54,512 bases of DNA from a virus. Positions 39,802 to 46,497 of this stretch are shown here, piece after piece. Under the pieces are notes generated by a model, which searched no databases, had not been told where the DNA came from, and was given only the letters and a program-made list of their open reading frames with translations. Where the stretch lies: positions 1-54,512 of the IMG/VR virus record IMGVR_UViG_3300007363_000026; one strand, given 5' to 3'. Each line of letters starts with the position of its first letter. Position 1 is the stretch's first letter. Both the position numbers and the translations under genes were made by a program.

Positions 39802-40799
39802 GACCGCCCCCGCTGACGATCGAACGCCTCAGCCGCTTCTTCCGCGTGCTTTCGGATGCGCTCGCGCTTTGCTGCAACGTCATTCGCCGCACCTCTTGGC
39901 ACTTGCGACTTGCCGCTGTTTTTGATGCGCCTAGCTGTCTCGATCAGATACTTGTATGGCGAAGCAATAAATTGCCCGCCCATGTTGGCCAGCGTGACGG
40001 AGTAAGCCTCCATCATGGCGTCGGTGCCGAACGTCTTCACGTTCGTCGTTAGCATGCGGCGAGCGTCTATCGTCTCGACGAAGGCATGCTTCGAAATGAA
40101 CGCGACAAGGTCGTTTGCTGTCCCGTTCAAAACATCCAAATAACCACCACCACCGTCGCGCGCAGCGTCAGTCTCCTGTGGTAGTAGTATATTATCTAGC
40201 TTCTGGTATATGGTTTCTGGTTTCTGGTTAGTGATAGAGCTGTGGCACGGCTCTGCTTTTTCACCGTTGATTTCATTGGTTTTTTTAGCGTCTACTGGGT
40301 GGGTAACACCCCCAGTAACCCCCCAGTGATCTGGGGGGGTAGTCTGGGGGGTGAGGTGGGGGGTAACTGGGGGGGTAGTCTGGGGGGTAGCCTCTTGCGA
40401 GGCCTTCGCCTTAGCCTCCCTGATTTGCTCTTCCGTGCGCCGCCGACGTTCGTCCTCACGCTTCTTCGCGGCGGCAGCTCTGGCGGCTGTCTCTTGGCGC
40501 CAACGGTCGAATTCCTCAATGACGCGCTCGTTAATGAGCCGACCTTGCGCGCGGATGATCTTCCCCTTGGCGATGAGTGAATTCATCACCTTTTCCAGCT
40601 TCAAGGGATGTACGCGGAGAAGCATGGCACAGCGCTTGTAGTCGTCTGGAAGCGTTGACGCTGTGTCGTACATGTACATGCAGATGCGGATATAGAGCCC
40701 CTCTTCCTCGAGGTTCAGGGACAGGCATCCGGTGCGCCAGTCAGACGGGAAAAAGCGGGCAAACGTCATGCCCTGCGGAGAGATTTCGTAGGGGTTCAT
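39798..40799 (-). CDS. DUF1376-type replication initiator (333 aa)
   Basis: The N-terminal winged-helix domain matches DUF1376/YdaU-type proteins: FFPSDWRTGCLSLNLEEEGLYIRICMYMYDT, LPDDYKRCAMLL and a basic linker (RAAAAKKREDERRRRTEEQ). These act like lambda O, binding origin repeats and recruiting the helicase. The middle Thr/Pro linker (TPPVTPHLTPQTTPPDHWG) is encoded by DNA with repeated G/C-runs. The C-terminal region is a separate helical domain (YKYLIETARRI). The gene holds the candidate origin. Confidence 0.8.
   Translation of the reverse strand: MNPYEISPQGMTFARFFPSDWRTGCLSLNLEEEGLYIRICMYMYDTASTLPDDYKRCAMLLRVHPLKLEKVMNSLIAKGKIIRAQGRLINERVIEEFDRWRQETAARAAAAKKREDERRRRTEEQIREAKAKASQEATPQTTPPVTPHLTPQTTPPDHWGVTGGVTHPVDAKKTNEINGEKAEPCHSSITNQKPETIYQKLDNILLPQETDAARDGGGGYLDVLNGTANDLVAFISKHAFVETIDARRMLTTNVKTFGTDAMMEAYSVTLANMGGQFIASPYKYLIETARRIKNSGKSQVPRGAANDVAAKRERIRKHAEEAAEAFDRQRGRS
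40187..40390. other. candidate replication origin inside the initiator gene
   Basis: Five G-runs of 6-7 on the + strand (starting at 40333, 40346, 40358, 40369, 40382) are separated by 5-6 nt, with TAGTCTGGGGGGT present twice. They are preceded by matching C-runs (about 40308-40327) that can fold into a cruciform. An AT-rich patch lies 100 bp away (40185-40210, with tandem TTCTGG repeats to about 40228). The place, in the linker codons of the initiator, mirrors the lambda origin in gene O. G-quadruplex formation is likely on the + strand. Confidence 0.55.
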
Positions 40800-40993
40800 G
40801 ATGCGACCTCCATGTCGGGGTCGCGCGTAAAGATCGCCAGCAGAACGCGCTGCTCGCGATTGGGGCGCTTGGCGCGCTGGGCGCGCATAATCGAGCGGAC
40901 AAGCTCACCCGTTTCTTTCAAGGTGAGTTTCTTCGCAGTGGCCTTCCAAGCGTGAAGGTCGATATTGACGACGGCTTCTGCATCAGGCGACAT
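40796..40993 (-). CDS. small protein upstream of the initiator (65 aa)
   Basis: It has a helical body (HAWKATAKKLTLKETGELVRSIM) with a basic tail. AGGAGAT stands 6 nt before the ATG, and the stop overlaps the initiator start (ATGA). It is probably a regulator or accessory of replication. No family. An inverted repeat CAGTT-GA-AACTG (41015-41026) lies just upstream. Confidence 0.55.
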   Translation of the reverse strand: MSPDAEAVVNIDLHAWKATAKKLTLKETGELVRSIMRAQRAKRPNREQRVLLAIFTRDPDMEVAS

Positions 40994-41101
40994 GTGTATC
41001 TCCTGTGCAAAAAACAGTTGAAACTGCCTCTGAGTTGTAGTAGACAGACATTGGATGCACTTTCGTTATTCAGCCCCGTGGCACGGGCTTACGGTTTCTG
41101 G

Positions 41102-41130
41102 AAACCCCGGCTGTGGCGGCCGGGGTTTTT
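41102..41130. terminator. bidirectional intrinsic terminator
   Basis: A 10-bp stem AAACCCCGGC / GCCGGGGTTT with a 7-nt loop. On the + strand it is followed by TTGCTTTT, a good U-tail. On the leftward strand it ends with TTTCC, so it is weaker there. It separates the membrane-regulator gene from the replication genes in the leftward operon. A second, imperfect hairpin (about 41071-41091) lies next to it. Confidence 0.65.
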
Positions 41131-41134
41131 GCTT

Positions 41135-42151
41135 TTACGCACTCACAGCTTTCGGTCCCGGGCGCAGAATTACGCGATCACGCCCATCCTTGCGGGTCCG
41201 GCAAATCCCTTCCGTTTCCCACCTGTCCAAGTAGCGAAGGACCGATGGGAGAGACCAATTCCAGCGATCGACGAGGATGCTGGCTTTATCGACGGTGGGC
41301 GCTTCACCAAGCATTCGGACCAGATCTTTGCGGGCCTCTGCTGGTTCGTATCGCCTTGACTGTGAAACTTTCCCGCCGGGTAAAACCTGCAGATTTGCTG
41401 GGTTTTTGGGGTTGTTTGTGAAAGTTTCACCGTCTCCGTCCGGTGGGCGGTCGATGCTGTTGGCTTTTGAGGGCGATTTTATCGGCCAAAGGGCGAACAT
41501 CAGGCTTGGGCCTAGTAGCTTCCCAAGCACGAGAAGCCCCACCACCCAGACCGAATTTGCGATCTGCGCGTTCTCAATTTCGACGCCCAGCAGCTTCTTC
41601 ATCACCTCAGAGCGCATGTCTCCGACGACAGCATCGACGGGTGCGGCTTTGACTTCGACGGGCTTGGTAACAAGCTCAATGACCTTGTCCTCTACCCTTT
41701 CCCGCTCTTTCGCCGTCCTGATCTGTGTTCCGGTGAGCCAGCTAAGGGTGCGGGTCCGCATCTCCTTGGCTTCGTCGTTGGCCCGGTCGGTGGCGTCCTT
41801 CATGCTTTTGTTCTTGGCCTCGACCTGGCGAACCTTGCCGATGGTTTCGCCAGCGAAGAAACCGACACCATTCAGAGCGCTGTAGCCCATGTAAGCGCCG
41901 GTTGCGGCAAACAGGATCGCGGCCATGGTGTAGCGACGGGCGCGGTAAAGGGCGCCAGAGCCGCACACCAGCAGGAAGCCAATGGCTGAAACAATCGCCA
42001 TAGTGACGGGCTGGAAAGTCTTGCCGGCCTGCGTCAGCGCGGTTGCTTCACCGTAATGAATGTCAATCAGGGCCATGACGACATAAGCCGCCACGCCTGA
42101 AAGGCCGAAGCCAAGGCAAATAATGCGAGGGACTTGAGGTGTTTGCCGCAT
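41135..42151 (-). CDS. membrane protein with cytoplasmic winged-helix domain (338 aa)
   Basis: Three N-terminal membrane segments (about 12-31, 48-70 and 73-100) and a fourth after a coiled region (about 198-222, SVWVVGLLVLGKLLGPSLMFALW). The last 80 residues look like a winged helix-turn-helix (LVDRWNWSLPSVLRYLDRWETEGICRTRKDGRDRVI). A membrane-bound DNA- or RNA-binding protein encoded in the early operon is unusual. It might tether replicating phage DNA to the membrane. No named family. Confidence 0.6.
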   Translation of the reverse strand: MRQTPQVPRIICLGFGLSGVAAYVVMALIDIHYGEATALTQAGKTFQPVTMAIVSAIGFLLVCGSGALYRARRYTMAAILFAATGAYMGYSALNGVGFFAGETIGKVRQVEAKNKSMKDATDRANDEAKEMRTRTLSWLTGTQIRTAKERERVEDKVIELVTKPVEVKAAPVDAVVGDMRSEVMKKLLGVEIENAQIANSVWVVGLLVLGKLLGPSLMFALWPIKSPSKANSIDRPPDGDGETFTNNPKNPANLQVLPGGKVSQSRRYEPAEARKDLVRMLGEAPTVDKASILVDRWNWSLPSVLRYLDRWETEGICRTRKDGRDRVILRPGPKAVSA

Positions 42152-42393
42152 CAGTTCTTCGTGTTCTTTGCGGACTGTTCCATAGCTTCCTGAATGTCGG
42201 CGCGGACACTGAGGATGCGCGGAAGGTGTTCGATGAAGTCTTTGAGGAAGTTCATGTCGGGCGGTTGCCCTGTCAGAACCGCGTCTGCAATGAGGGGCAT
42301 CTCAAGCGAGATTTGGATGCCTGGATAACCGACATCGATCATCGCTAGAGCGATTTCCTGCCTGGTTTCTTGCTCCAGGGTTTTCTTCTTCAT
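42151..42393 (-). CDS. small acidic helical protein (80 aa)
   Basis: ATG 42393 (MKKKTLEQE) was chosen because it overlaps the upstream stop (ATGA). The protein is helical with hydrophobic faces (IALAMIDVGYPGIQISLEMP). Its stop overlaps the next start (TGATG). The function is unknown. Confidence 0.5.
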   Translation of the reverse strand: MKKKTLEQETRQEIALAMIDVGYPGIQISLEMPLIADAVLTGQPPDMNFLKDFIEHLPRILSVRADIQEAMEQSAKNTKN

Positions 42394-42578
42394 GACGATG
42401 AAGCCTCCCGGCACGACGCCGCGATGATTTGAAGGGTGAGTGAGCTTTCGCGATCGTGCGCCCAAACCTCGCCGCCTGATTTAAGCGCGTTGACGATGGC
42501 CTCGCACTTTTCCCGGGGCATCTGGACCTCTTGAACCGCGCCACCGAAAAAGAGGACTGTTGCGATAACGAGGGTCAT
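42390..42578 (-). CDS. small exported or membrane protein (62 aa)
   Basis: An N-terminal hydrophobic segment (TLVIATVLFFGGAVQ) followed by a soluble part with two cysteines (REKCEAIVNALKSGGEVW ... IIAASCREA). It is probably exported to the periplasm, with a possible disulphide. Coupled to neighbours on both sides. The function is unknown. Confidence 0.5.
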   Translation of the reverse strand: MTLVIATVLFFGGAVQEVQMPREKCEAIVNALKSGGEVWAHDRESSLTLQIIAASCREASSS

Positions 42579-43030
42579 GCGGATACCTCCTCAAGTTGCC
42601 GCTCGACAAATGCCGCGGCTCTTGGGGGCGGGTTCGTGTAGCAAGCCTGGAGATGGGCGAGGCAGTAGGACGAGCCTGGGATCGCATCGCCGCCACAGAA
42701 GGCGTAGGGAGGCGCATCGCCGTGCGGATACCTGCACTTACGGTCGAATGGCTCAAGGTCGTGCAGATCGCAGCGACTAGCCCTCGGGGCGATTGTCTCT
42801 GGAAGGTGCCGAGGCGGCTTGATGGCGCTCAGGATGTAGTTGCCGAATAGCGCCTCGGTCTTGCGCTTGCGAACCTCTGCTGGCCTAAGGCGAAGGCCTA
42901 GACGGTGGACTTTGCCGATAACGCTGTTGCGGCTGGTGCCAAGCCTGGCGCCGATCTGGGATGCGCTCAAGCCCTCTTCAAGCCACATGCGGCTCAGGGC
43001 TTCGATTCGGTCGTCTGTCCAGAGAAACAT
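42575..43030 (-). CDS. GcrA-family cell-cycle regulator homologue (151 aa)
   Basis: The N-terminal helix-turn-helix is typical of GcrA (WTDDRIEALSRMWLEEGLS, ASQIGARLGTSRNSVIGKV), followed by the conserved linker and the C-terminal cysteine motif (KCRYPHGD ... FCGGDAIPGSSYCLAH). GcrA in Alphaproteobacteria binds GANTC sites methylated by CcrM and RNA polymerase with sigma70 to raise transcription. A phage copy next to cro could couple early phage transcription to the host cell cycle or reprogram it. Confidence 0.85.
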   Translation of the reverse strand: MFLWTDDRIEALSRMWLEEGLSASQIGARLGTSRNSVIGKVHRLGLRLRPAEVRKRKTEALFGNYILSAIKPPRHLPETIAPRASRCDLHDLEPFDRKCRYPHGDAPPYAFCGGDAIPGSSYCLAHLQACYTNPPPRAAAFVERQLEEVSA

Positions 43031-43111
43031 AGGCGTGGCCTCAAGATGGGTGGAGACGCACGCAACTACTGGGTAGCCTCACTCAAGCCGGGGCTGACGT
43101 TACCGCGTTGA

Positions 43112-43324
43112 CTACGCAACTTTTTCTTCGCCAATTGGCAGCAAGAAGCTGTCGGCCGATACTCTGCCGTTCGTAGCCCTGATGATCCTCTGGAGTTGGT
43201 CCCGCTTCGGGAAACTCTCGCCGTTACGCCAGCGGTAAACCGACATGCGAGACACTCCCACGATTGCGGCAAAAGCCTCAACCGACACATTGTTCTCGCG
43301 AAGGTAGGCATCCAGTGATAGCAT
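43112..43324 (-). CDS. Cro-like HTH regulator (70 aa)
   Basis: A helix-turn-helix of the XRE/Cro type (SVEAFAAIVGVSRMSVYRWRNGESFP), with a short C-terminal tail. ATG 43324 was chosen to start with MLSLDAYLRENN, the first residues of the fold. It is divergent to the repressor and transcribed by the predicted promoter at 43332-43360. It probably opposes CI at shared operators. Confidence 0.75.
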   Translation of the reverse strand: MLSLDAYLRENNVSVEAFAAIVGVSRMSVYRWRNGESFPKRDQLQRIIRATNGRVSADSFLLPIGEEKVA

Positions 43325-43331
43325 GCGGCGA

Positions 43332-43363
43332 GAGATACCACGAGACGTTACAACCGTCAACGT
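43332..43363 (-). promoter_or_regulatory. leftward early promoter and operator-like repeat between cro-like and cI genes
   Basis: TTGACG (43360-43355), 17 bp, TATCTC (43337-43332) points toward the Cro-like gene, whose ATG is 8 nt after the -10. The overlapping ACGTT-N9-AACGT (43345-43363) is a weak inverted repeat that could be the CI/Cro operator. The rest of the 130-bp gap shows no other convincing promoter for cI. Confidence 0.5.
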
Positions 43364-43454
43364 GTGGAATGCCGGCAAGTGTGAGTAGACAATGGGTCCC
43401 ATCGGTGGCGTAATAACAGGTGCGTTTCTTGGTCTACCGGCATACCAAGCGGGC

Positions 43455-43955
43455 ATGATCAAGAATCGTATAGAGGAGCTGCGAAAGCTTCGCGGCTGGT
43501 CGCAGCAGGAGTTAGCCGACAAGGTCGGCATCTCGAAGATGGCCATCTCACGTTACGAGAATGGCGAAACCATCACGCTTGAGCGCATGCAACAATTGGC
43601 CGAAGCCTTCGAATGTAGCGTCGCCGACATCCTGAATTTTGCTGCGATTTCAAACCTCAAGGATGAGGTAGAACCAGCAAATGTCGGGCCCTTGGCTGTT
43701 GCATTAGCAAGGAAGAACCTGCGCGCCTATGTGGTGCGCGAAAGCGCCGTTCCGAGAGCTGGCATTAAAGACGGCGATACCATCACGGTAGACGAGAGCC
43801 GGGAAGCGCTCGCGGACATCCCCAACGCCGCCATAGTCGTGGCTGACGTAACCGCGAAAAACCAAGAAAAAACAAGGATTATACGTCAGTTCCTTAAGCC
43901 AGGAAATGCTGGTCACAAACCGGGCAGGAAACAACATCGTGCTTTCGTTGCTTGA
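43455..43955 (+). CDS. CI-type repressor with a C-terminal frameshift (166 aa in the present frame)
   Basis: Residues 1-60 form a clear XRE-type helix-turn-helix (RGWSQQELADKVGISKMAIS ... TLERMQQLAEAF). The C-terminal part is an S24-like peptidase/dimerisation region (YVVRESAVPRAGIKDGDTIT, with a possible catalytic Ser). After RIIRQFLKPG the sequence becomes unrelated (NAGHKPGRKQ...), while the +1 frame continues with MLVTNRAGNNIVLSLL ... VGVVILE to a stop at 44004. Removing one A in the AAA at 43904-43906 restores a 182-residue protein. The repressor may therefore be inactive or altered. Confidence 0.8.
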   Translation: MIKNRIEELRKLRGWSQQELADKVGISKMAISRYENGETITLERMQQLAEAFECSVADILNFAAISNLKDEVEPANVGPLAVALARKNLRAYVVRESAVPRAGIKDGDTITVDESREALADIPNAAIVVADVTAKNQEKTRIIRQFLKPGNAGHKPGRKQHRAFVA

Positions 43956-43962
43956 TGACGCA

Positions 43963-44709
43963 TCAGTCGACGTAAGCTTGGTGGGTGTCGTCATACTGGA
44001 ATGAACGCGCCCGGGCGATATGGATGTCCCTTCGACGGGCCGCTTGCTCAATGGCGGAGGAAAAACCAGCCTCGAGACCTGTGACGCGCCCCTGCCTAAT
44101 CATATCATTGACGATGTAAGCCAAAGGCGGCGCACCATGTCCGTCGCGCTGGATCAGGTCCACATAGATGCGCCCGTATTCGCGCCCCACCATGTCGTCC
44201 TCTTTCCAATCGTAGGACGGCTCAACAGACCAAAAAGCAGCCTGTGCCGAGCCATTTTTGCCATTCTTCTTGGTCTCAACAAACGGCAGTCCAGACTTTA
44301 AGGACGCGGGGCTTTCGCTGGAAAGCGCGGTTTTTGGCGACCTTGGCGCAACGGCAAAAGCCGCAACGATAGCAGCGGCGTATGCCGTGAGGTCTGCGGT
44401 GCCAGGCACGCTAAATGCCAATACCGGCGGCGTAATGAAGAAGTTGTAGAACAAAGCCGACAGAACGGCGGACAGCACGCCAGCCCTCACGCAAAAGCGC
44501 GAACTGATAATGGCGGTCGCCGCTACATATGGCGAGAAGTACCCAGTCTCGACTAGGTGCGCCCATGCGAGCCCGCTGTTGCTCGCCGTTATGATCGCAC
44601 AGGCCAGAACTGGCACATAGACAATTGACCACCCAGAGGTCGGCTCATAGCCGAAACGAACCGCGAACATTCCACGCATCGACGGACTCCGAGGCAATGT
44701 CTTGGCCAT
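43963..44709 (-). CDS. DUF4118-like (KdpD sensor-type) membrane protein (248 aa)
   Basis: The N-terminal 120 residues contain four membrane segments with a DUF4118-like pattern (FSPYVAATAIISSRFCVRAG, VLSALFYNFFITPPVLAF), as in the KdpD sensor, but no histidine-kinase domain follows. The last 100 residues are soluble and unknown (DWKEDDMVGREYGRIYVDL). It is next to the repressor and leftward, suggesting expression in the lysogen (conversion gene). The promoter was not located with certainty. Confidence 0.55.
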   Translation of the reverse strand: MAKTLPRSPSMRGMFAVRFGYEPTSGWSIVYVPVLACAIITASNSGLAWAHLVETGYFSPYVAATAIISSRFCVRAGVLSAVLSALFYNFFITPPVLAFSVPGTADLTAYAAAIVAAFAVAPRSPKTALSSESPASLKSGLPFVETKKNGKNGSAQAAFWSVEPSYDWKEDDMVGREYGRIYVDLIQRDGHGAPPLAYIVNDMIRQGRVTGLEAGFSSAIEQAARRRDIHIARARSFQYDDTHQAYVD

Positions 44710-44729
44710 TAACTGCCTGCATTGTGTCT

Positions 44730-44739
44730 CCCCCCCCCA
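44730..44739 (+). repeat. run of C (about ten)
   Basis: A mononucleotide tract just upstream of the membrane-protein start and 50 bp before the operator-like palindrome. On the leftward strand it is a G-run in the 5' leader, close to the translation start, and is prone to slippage and length change. Confidence 0.6.
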
Positions 44740-44777
44740 GTCAAGGCAACGCCTATTTGCAGTGAAGACAAAGGTTA

Positions 44778-44797
44778 TTGTTGCGGGTGTGCAACAA
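44778..44797 (+). promoter_or_regulatory. operator-like palindrome upstream of the early-right operon
   Basis: TTGTTGC-N6-GCAACAA is a perfect 7-bp inverted repeat. Its core GTTG-N8-CAAC matches the palindrome in the divergent promoter at 1.42 kb. It lies about 35 bp upstream of the predicted -35 box at 44831. Confidence 0.5.
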
Positions 44798-44830
44798 AAC
44801 GGAAATTCACGCGCTACGTTATTTTCCCTC

Positions 44831-44859
44831 TTGCCTTTTGTAACGCCTCACGGTACAAC
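44831..44859 (+). promoter_or_regulatory. early-right promoter
   Basis: TTGCCT (44831-44836), 17 bp, TACAAC (44854-44859) is the best sigma70-type pair before the early-right operon. It sits just before a large leader stem-loop. Confidence 0.5.
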
Positions 44860-44866
44860 TCTCCCT

Positions 44867-44967
44867 GTCACCGCGGCGATGGTTACTCTCAAACCCAACC
44901 ACGCCATGCACGAGGCCTGACGGTCTACCCCTCCTCCCTCGGAGGGCCCGTCGATCGCCGCGGTGAC
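44867..44967 (+). promoter_or_regulatory. structured leader with a 14-bp stem and a possible 13-codon leader ORF
   Basis: GTCACCGCGGCGAT (44867-44880) pairs perfectly with ATCGCCGCGGTGAC (44954-44967). The loop holds an inner CCTCC/GGAGG hairpin and an open frame ATG at 44879 to TGA at 44920 (MVTLKPNHAMHEA). The stem ends 16 nt before the first gene and the AGGGAGG Shine-Dalgarno. It is an attenuator- or binding-site-like element. No regulator is known. Confidence 0.45.
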
Positions 44968-44983
44968 CTCCAGGGAGGCCACC

Positions 44984-45253
44984 ATGTCAACCATCACCAG
45001 CGTCGTTGCAGAGGAACACCTGACCGGCCACGTCAGGGCTTGGCTTGAGTACTTTGAGTGGGACGAGTGGGACATCACCCGCGTCGATCTCAACTTGGGC
45101 ACCATGTCCAAGCCGCGCTGGATTGAGGTTCGAGATCCTGAACTTCGCGACGCGCTGATCGACGATCTCTCCAACGACAAGCGCTTCCAGGCCGACGCTG
45201 ACCGCGCTCACGCGGACGCCTTCGATTTTATCCCGGAGGCATCCCATGGCTGA
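44984..45253 (+). CDS. acidic small protein, first gene of the early-right operon (89 aa)
   Basis: An acidic, Trp-rich protein (RAWLEYFEWDEWDITRVDLN ... DPELRDALIDDLSND). AGGGAGG lies 5-6 nt before ATG 44984. Small acidic early proteins of phages often inhibit host enzymes, but nothing specific is recognisable. Confidence 0.6.
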   Translation: MSTITSVVAEEHLTGHVRAWLEYFEWDEWDITRVDLNLGTMSKPRWIEVRDPELRDALIDDLSNDKRFQADADRAHADAFDFIPEASHG

Positions 45254-45344
45254 GCTTGCAACAGGCATCTGGATCGGTGGCGCCATTGGCGTCCCTCTCG
45301 GGATACTCCTCGCCTCCCTACTCCACGCTGCAGGCGACCGATGA
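45246..45344 (+). CDS. 32-residue single-TM protein
   Basis: One hydrophobic helix (GIWIGGAIGVPLGILLASLL). It overlaps the preceding gene's end and the next start (ATGA, 45341-45344). It is one of three consecutive mini-membrane proteins. The function is unknown. Confidence 0.55.
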   Translation: MAELATGIWIGGAIGVPLGILLASLLHAAGDR

Positions 45345-45469
45345 TCGACATCCTCTCCCTGCTGATCGGCGCCGCAGCCGGATCAATCACCACCATTGCA
45401 GGCATCGCCCTCTGGGGCCGCCGCGCAGTCAAACAATACGAAGCCGACCGGAGTGACCCAAATGTTTGA
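45341..45469 (+). CDS. 42-residue single-TM protein
   Basis: A hydrophobic helix (ILSLLIGAAAGSITTIAGIAL) then a basic tail (WGRRAVKQYEADRSD). Coupled to both neighbours by overlap. The function is unknown. Confidence 0.55.
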   Translation: MIDILSLLIGAAAGSITTIAGIALWGRRAVKQYEADRSDPNV

Positions 45470-45605
45470 GATCGCAATCTGGATGCTTGGCGCGATCGCC
45501 GGCTTTGCAGTCGGACGCCTTGTTAGCGACCGCCAGTATCAGGCGATCATTTCCGACATCATCCGCCAGTCGGACGGGCTGATCTTCGCACCACGGAGGA
45601 ACTGA
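45462..45605 (+). CDS. 47-residue single-TM protein
   Basis: It starts at 45462 (overlapping the previous frame) behind GGAG. One membrane helix (IAIWMLGAIAGFAVGRLV) and a soluble tail (DIIRQSDGLIFAPRRN). The function is unknown. Confidence 0.55.
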   Translation: MFEIAIWMLGAIAGFAVGRLVSDRQYQAIISDIIRQSDGLIFAPRRN

Positions 45606-45606
45606 C

Positions 45607-45840
45607 ATGGACAAGTCTTTCATCGTCACTTTTTCCATCACTGGCGAGGTTCGCGTGATGGCTGAGAATTCAGACGCCGCTTATCAGCACGTCATGGAAA
45701 TGACGCAGCGGGAGCTGGCGGACCTGGGTGAGTTGGAAGTGTTTGCACCAGAGACGGACGAAGATCGTGAACGTGCGTGGGAACTTTTCCGGGAACGTAT
45801 CGCACGAGGACGCAAGGATGACGACGCAATTCCTTACTGA
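45607..45840 (+). CDS. small soluble protein (77 aa)
   Basis: A beta-strand start (FIVTFSITGEVRVMAE) followed by helices (HVMEMTQRELADLG, RAWELFRERIARG). Acidic overall. The function is unknown. Confidence 0.55.
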   Translation: MDKSFIVTFSITGEVRVMAENSDAAYQHVMEMTQRELADLGELEVFAPETDEDRERAWELFRERIARGRKDDDAIPY

Positions 45841-46078
45841 CGAGGACCGAGAGATTATCAGGAAGCTGAGCGATGACGTTAACCGCCAGCAGGAAGCCTT
45901 TGCCGCGCAGATGGAGCGCTCCAAGCAAGCGTTCACTGTTCAGTACTCTGCGGCCGATGGCGCACCAGCATTCGCCGAGACGGTCTACGCAGCAAACGCA
46001 GAAGAAGCGCAACGCGTCGGTGAAAATCTCGCATACGTTCAGCATATCAAGACACGTTTCGTAAAGGTGTGGTCATGA
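45818..46078 (+). CDS. helical protein (86 aa)
   Basis: ATG 45818 (MTTQFLTDEDREIIRKL) was chosen as the first coherent helix. The gene overlaps the previous one by 23 nt. A coiled-coil-like middle (DDVNRQQEAFAAQMERSKQ). The stop overlaps the next start (ATGA). Confidence 0.55.
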   Translation: MTTQFLTDEDREIIRKLSDDVNRQQEAFAAQMERSKQAFTVQYSAADGAPAFAETVYAANAEEAQRVGENLAYVQHIKTRFVKVWS

Positions 46079-46497
46079 GCGAACAAACATTCGGAAACGC
46101 CGCCCTGCAACACTGGGACGAGCTTGAAGCAGCGGCAGAGGCGCGTCGCGAAGAACGCGAACGCCTTGAGCATCCCGTTCGCATCGCCTTAGCGCGCATG
46201 ATCCATGACGTGATGTACGTTGGCGCGTTTGACATGGAGCATGAGTGTGAGGCGCACGACGGCGCGGACGCGATAATCGCTGCGTTTCCCGCCATCCTTG
46301 ACATGAAGCACGTGCCCATGCCGCCAGTCATGTCGGCCTGGGAACGTCTAGCCGTTTGCAATCACCCCATTCGCGTCAAACTCGCCCAAGTGATCCATGA
46401 CGGCATGTATGTCCGGTCATTTGATCCCGAGCGCGACGTTGAAGCGTGGGATTGCGCGGATGTGGTGCTTTCGGAATTCCCGGAGCTACTGAAATGA
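46075..46497 (+). CDS. protein with an internal tandem duplication (140 aa)
   Basis: Two homologous segments of about 44 residues: HPVRIALARMIHDVMYVGAF ... GADAIIAAFPAIL and HPIRVKLAQVIHDGMYVRSF ... CADVVLSEFPELL. It starts with ATG 46075 in an ATGA overlap. No family. The duplicate could be a two-site adaptor. Confidence 0.6.
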   Translation: MSEQTFGNAALQHWDELEAAAEARREERERLEHPVRIALARMIHDVMYVGAFDMEHECEAHDGADAIIAAFPAILDMKHVPMPPVMSAWERLAVCNHPIRVKLAQVIHDGMYVRSFDPERDVEAWDCADVVLSEFPELLK

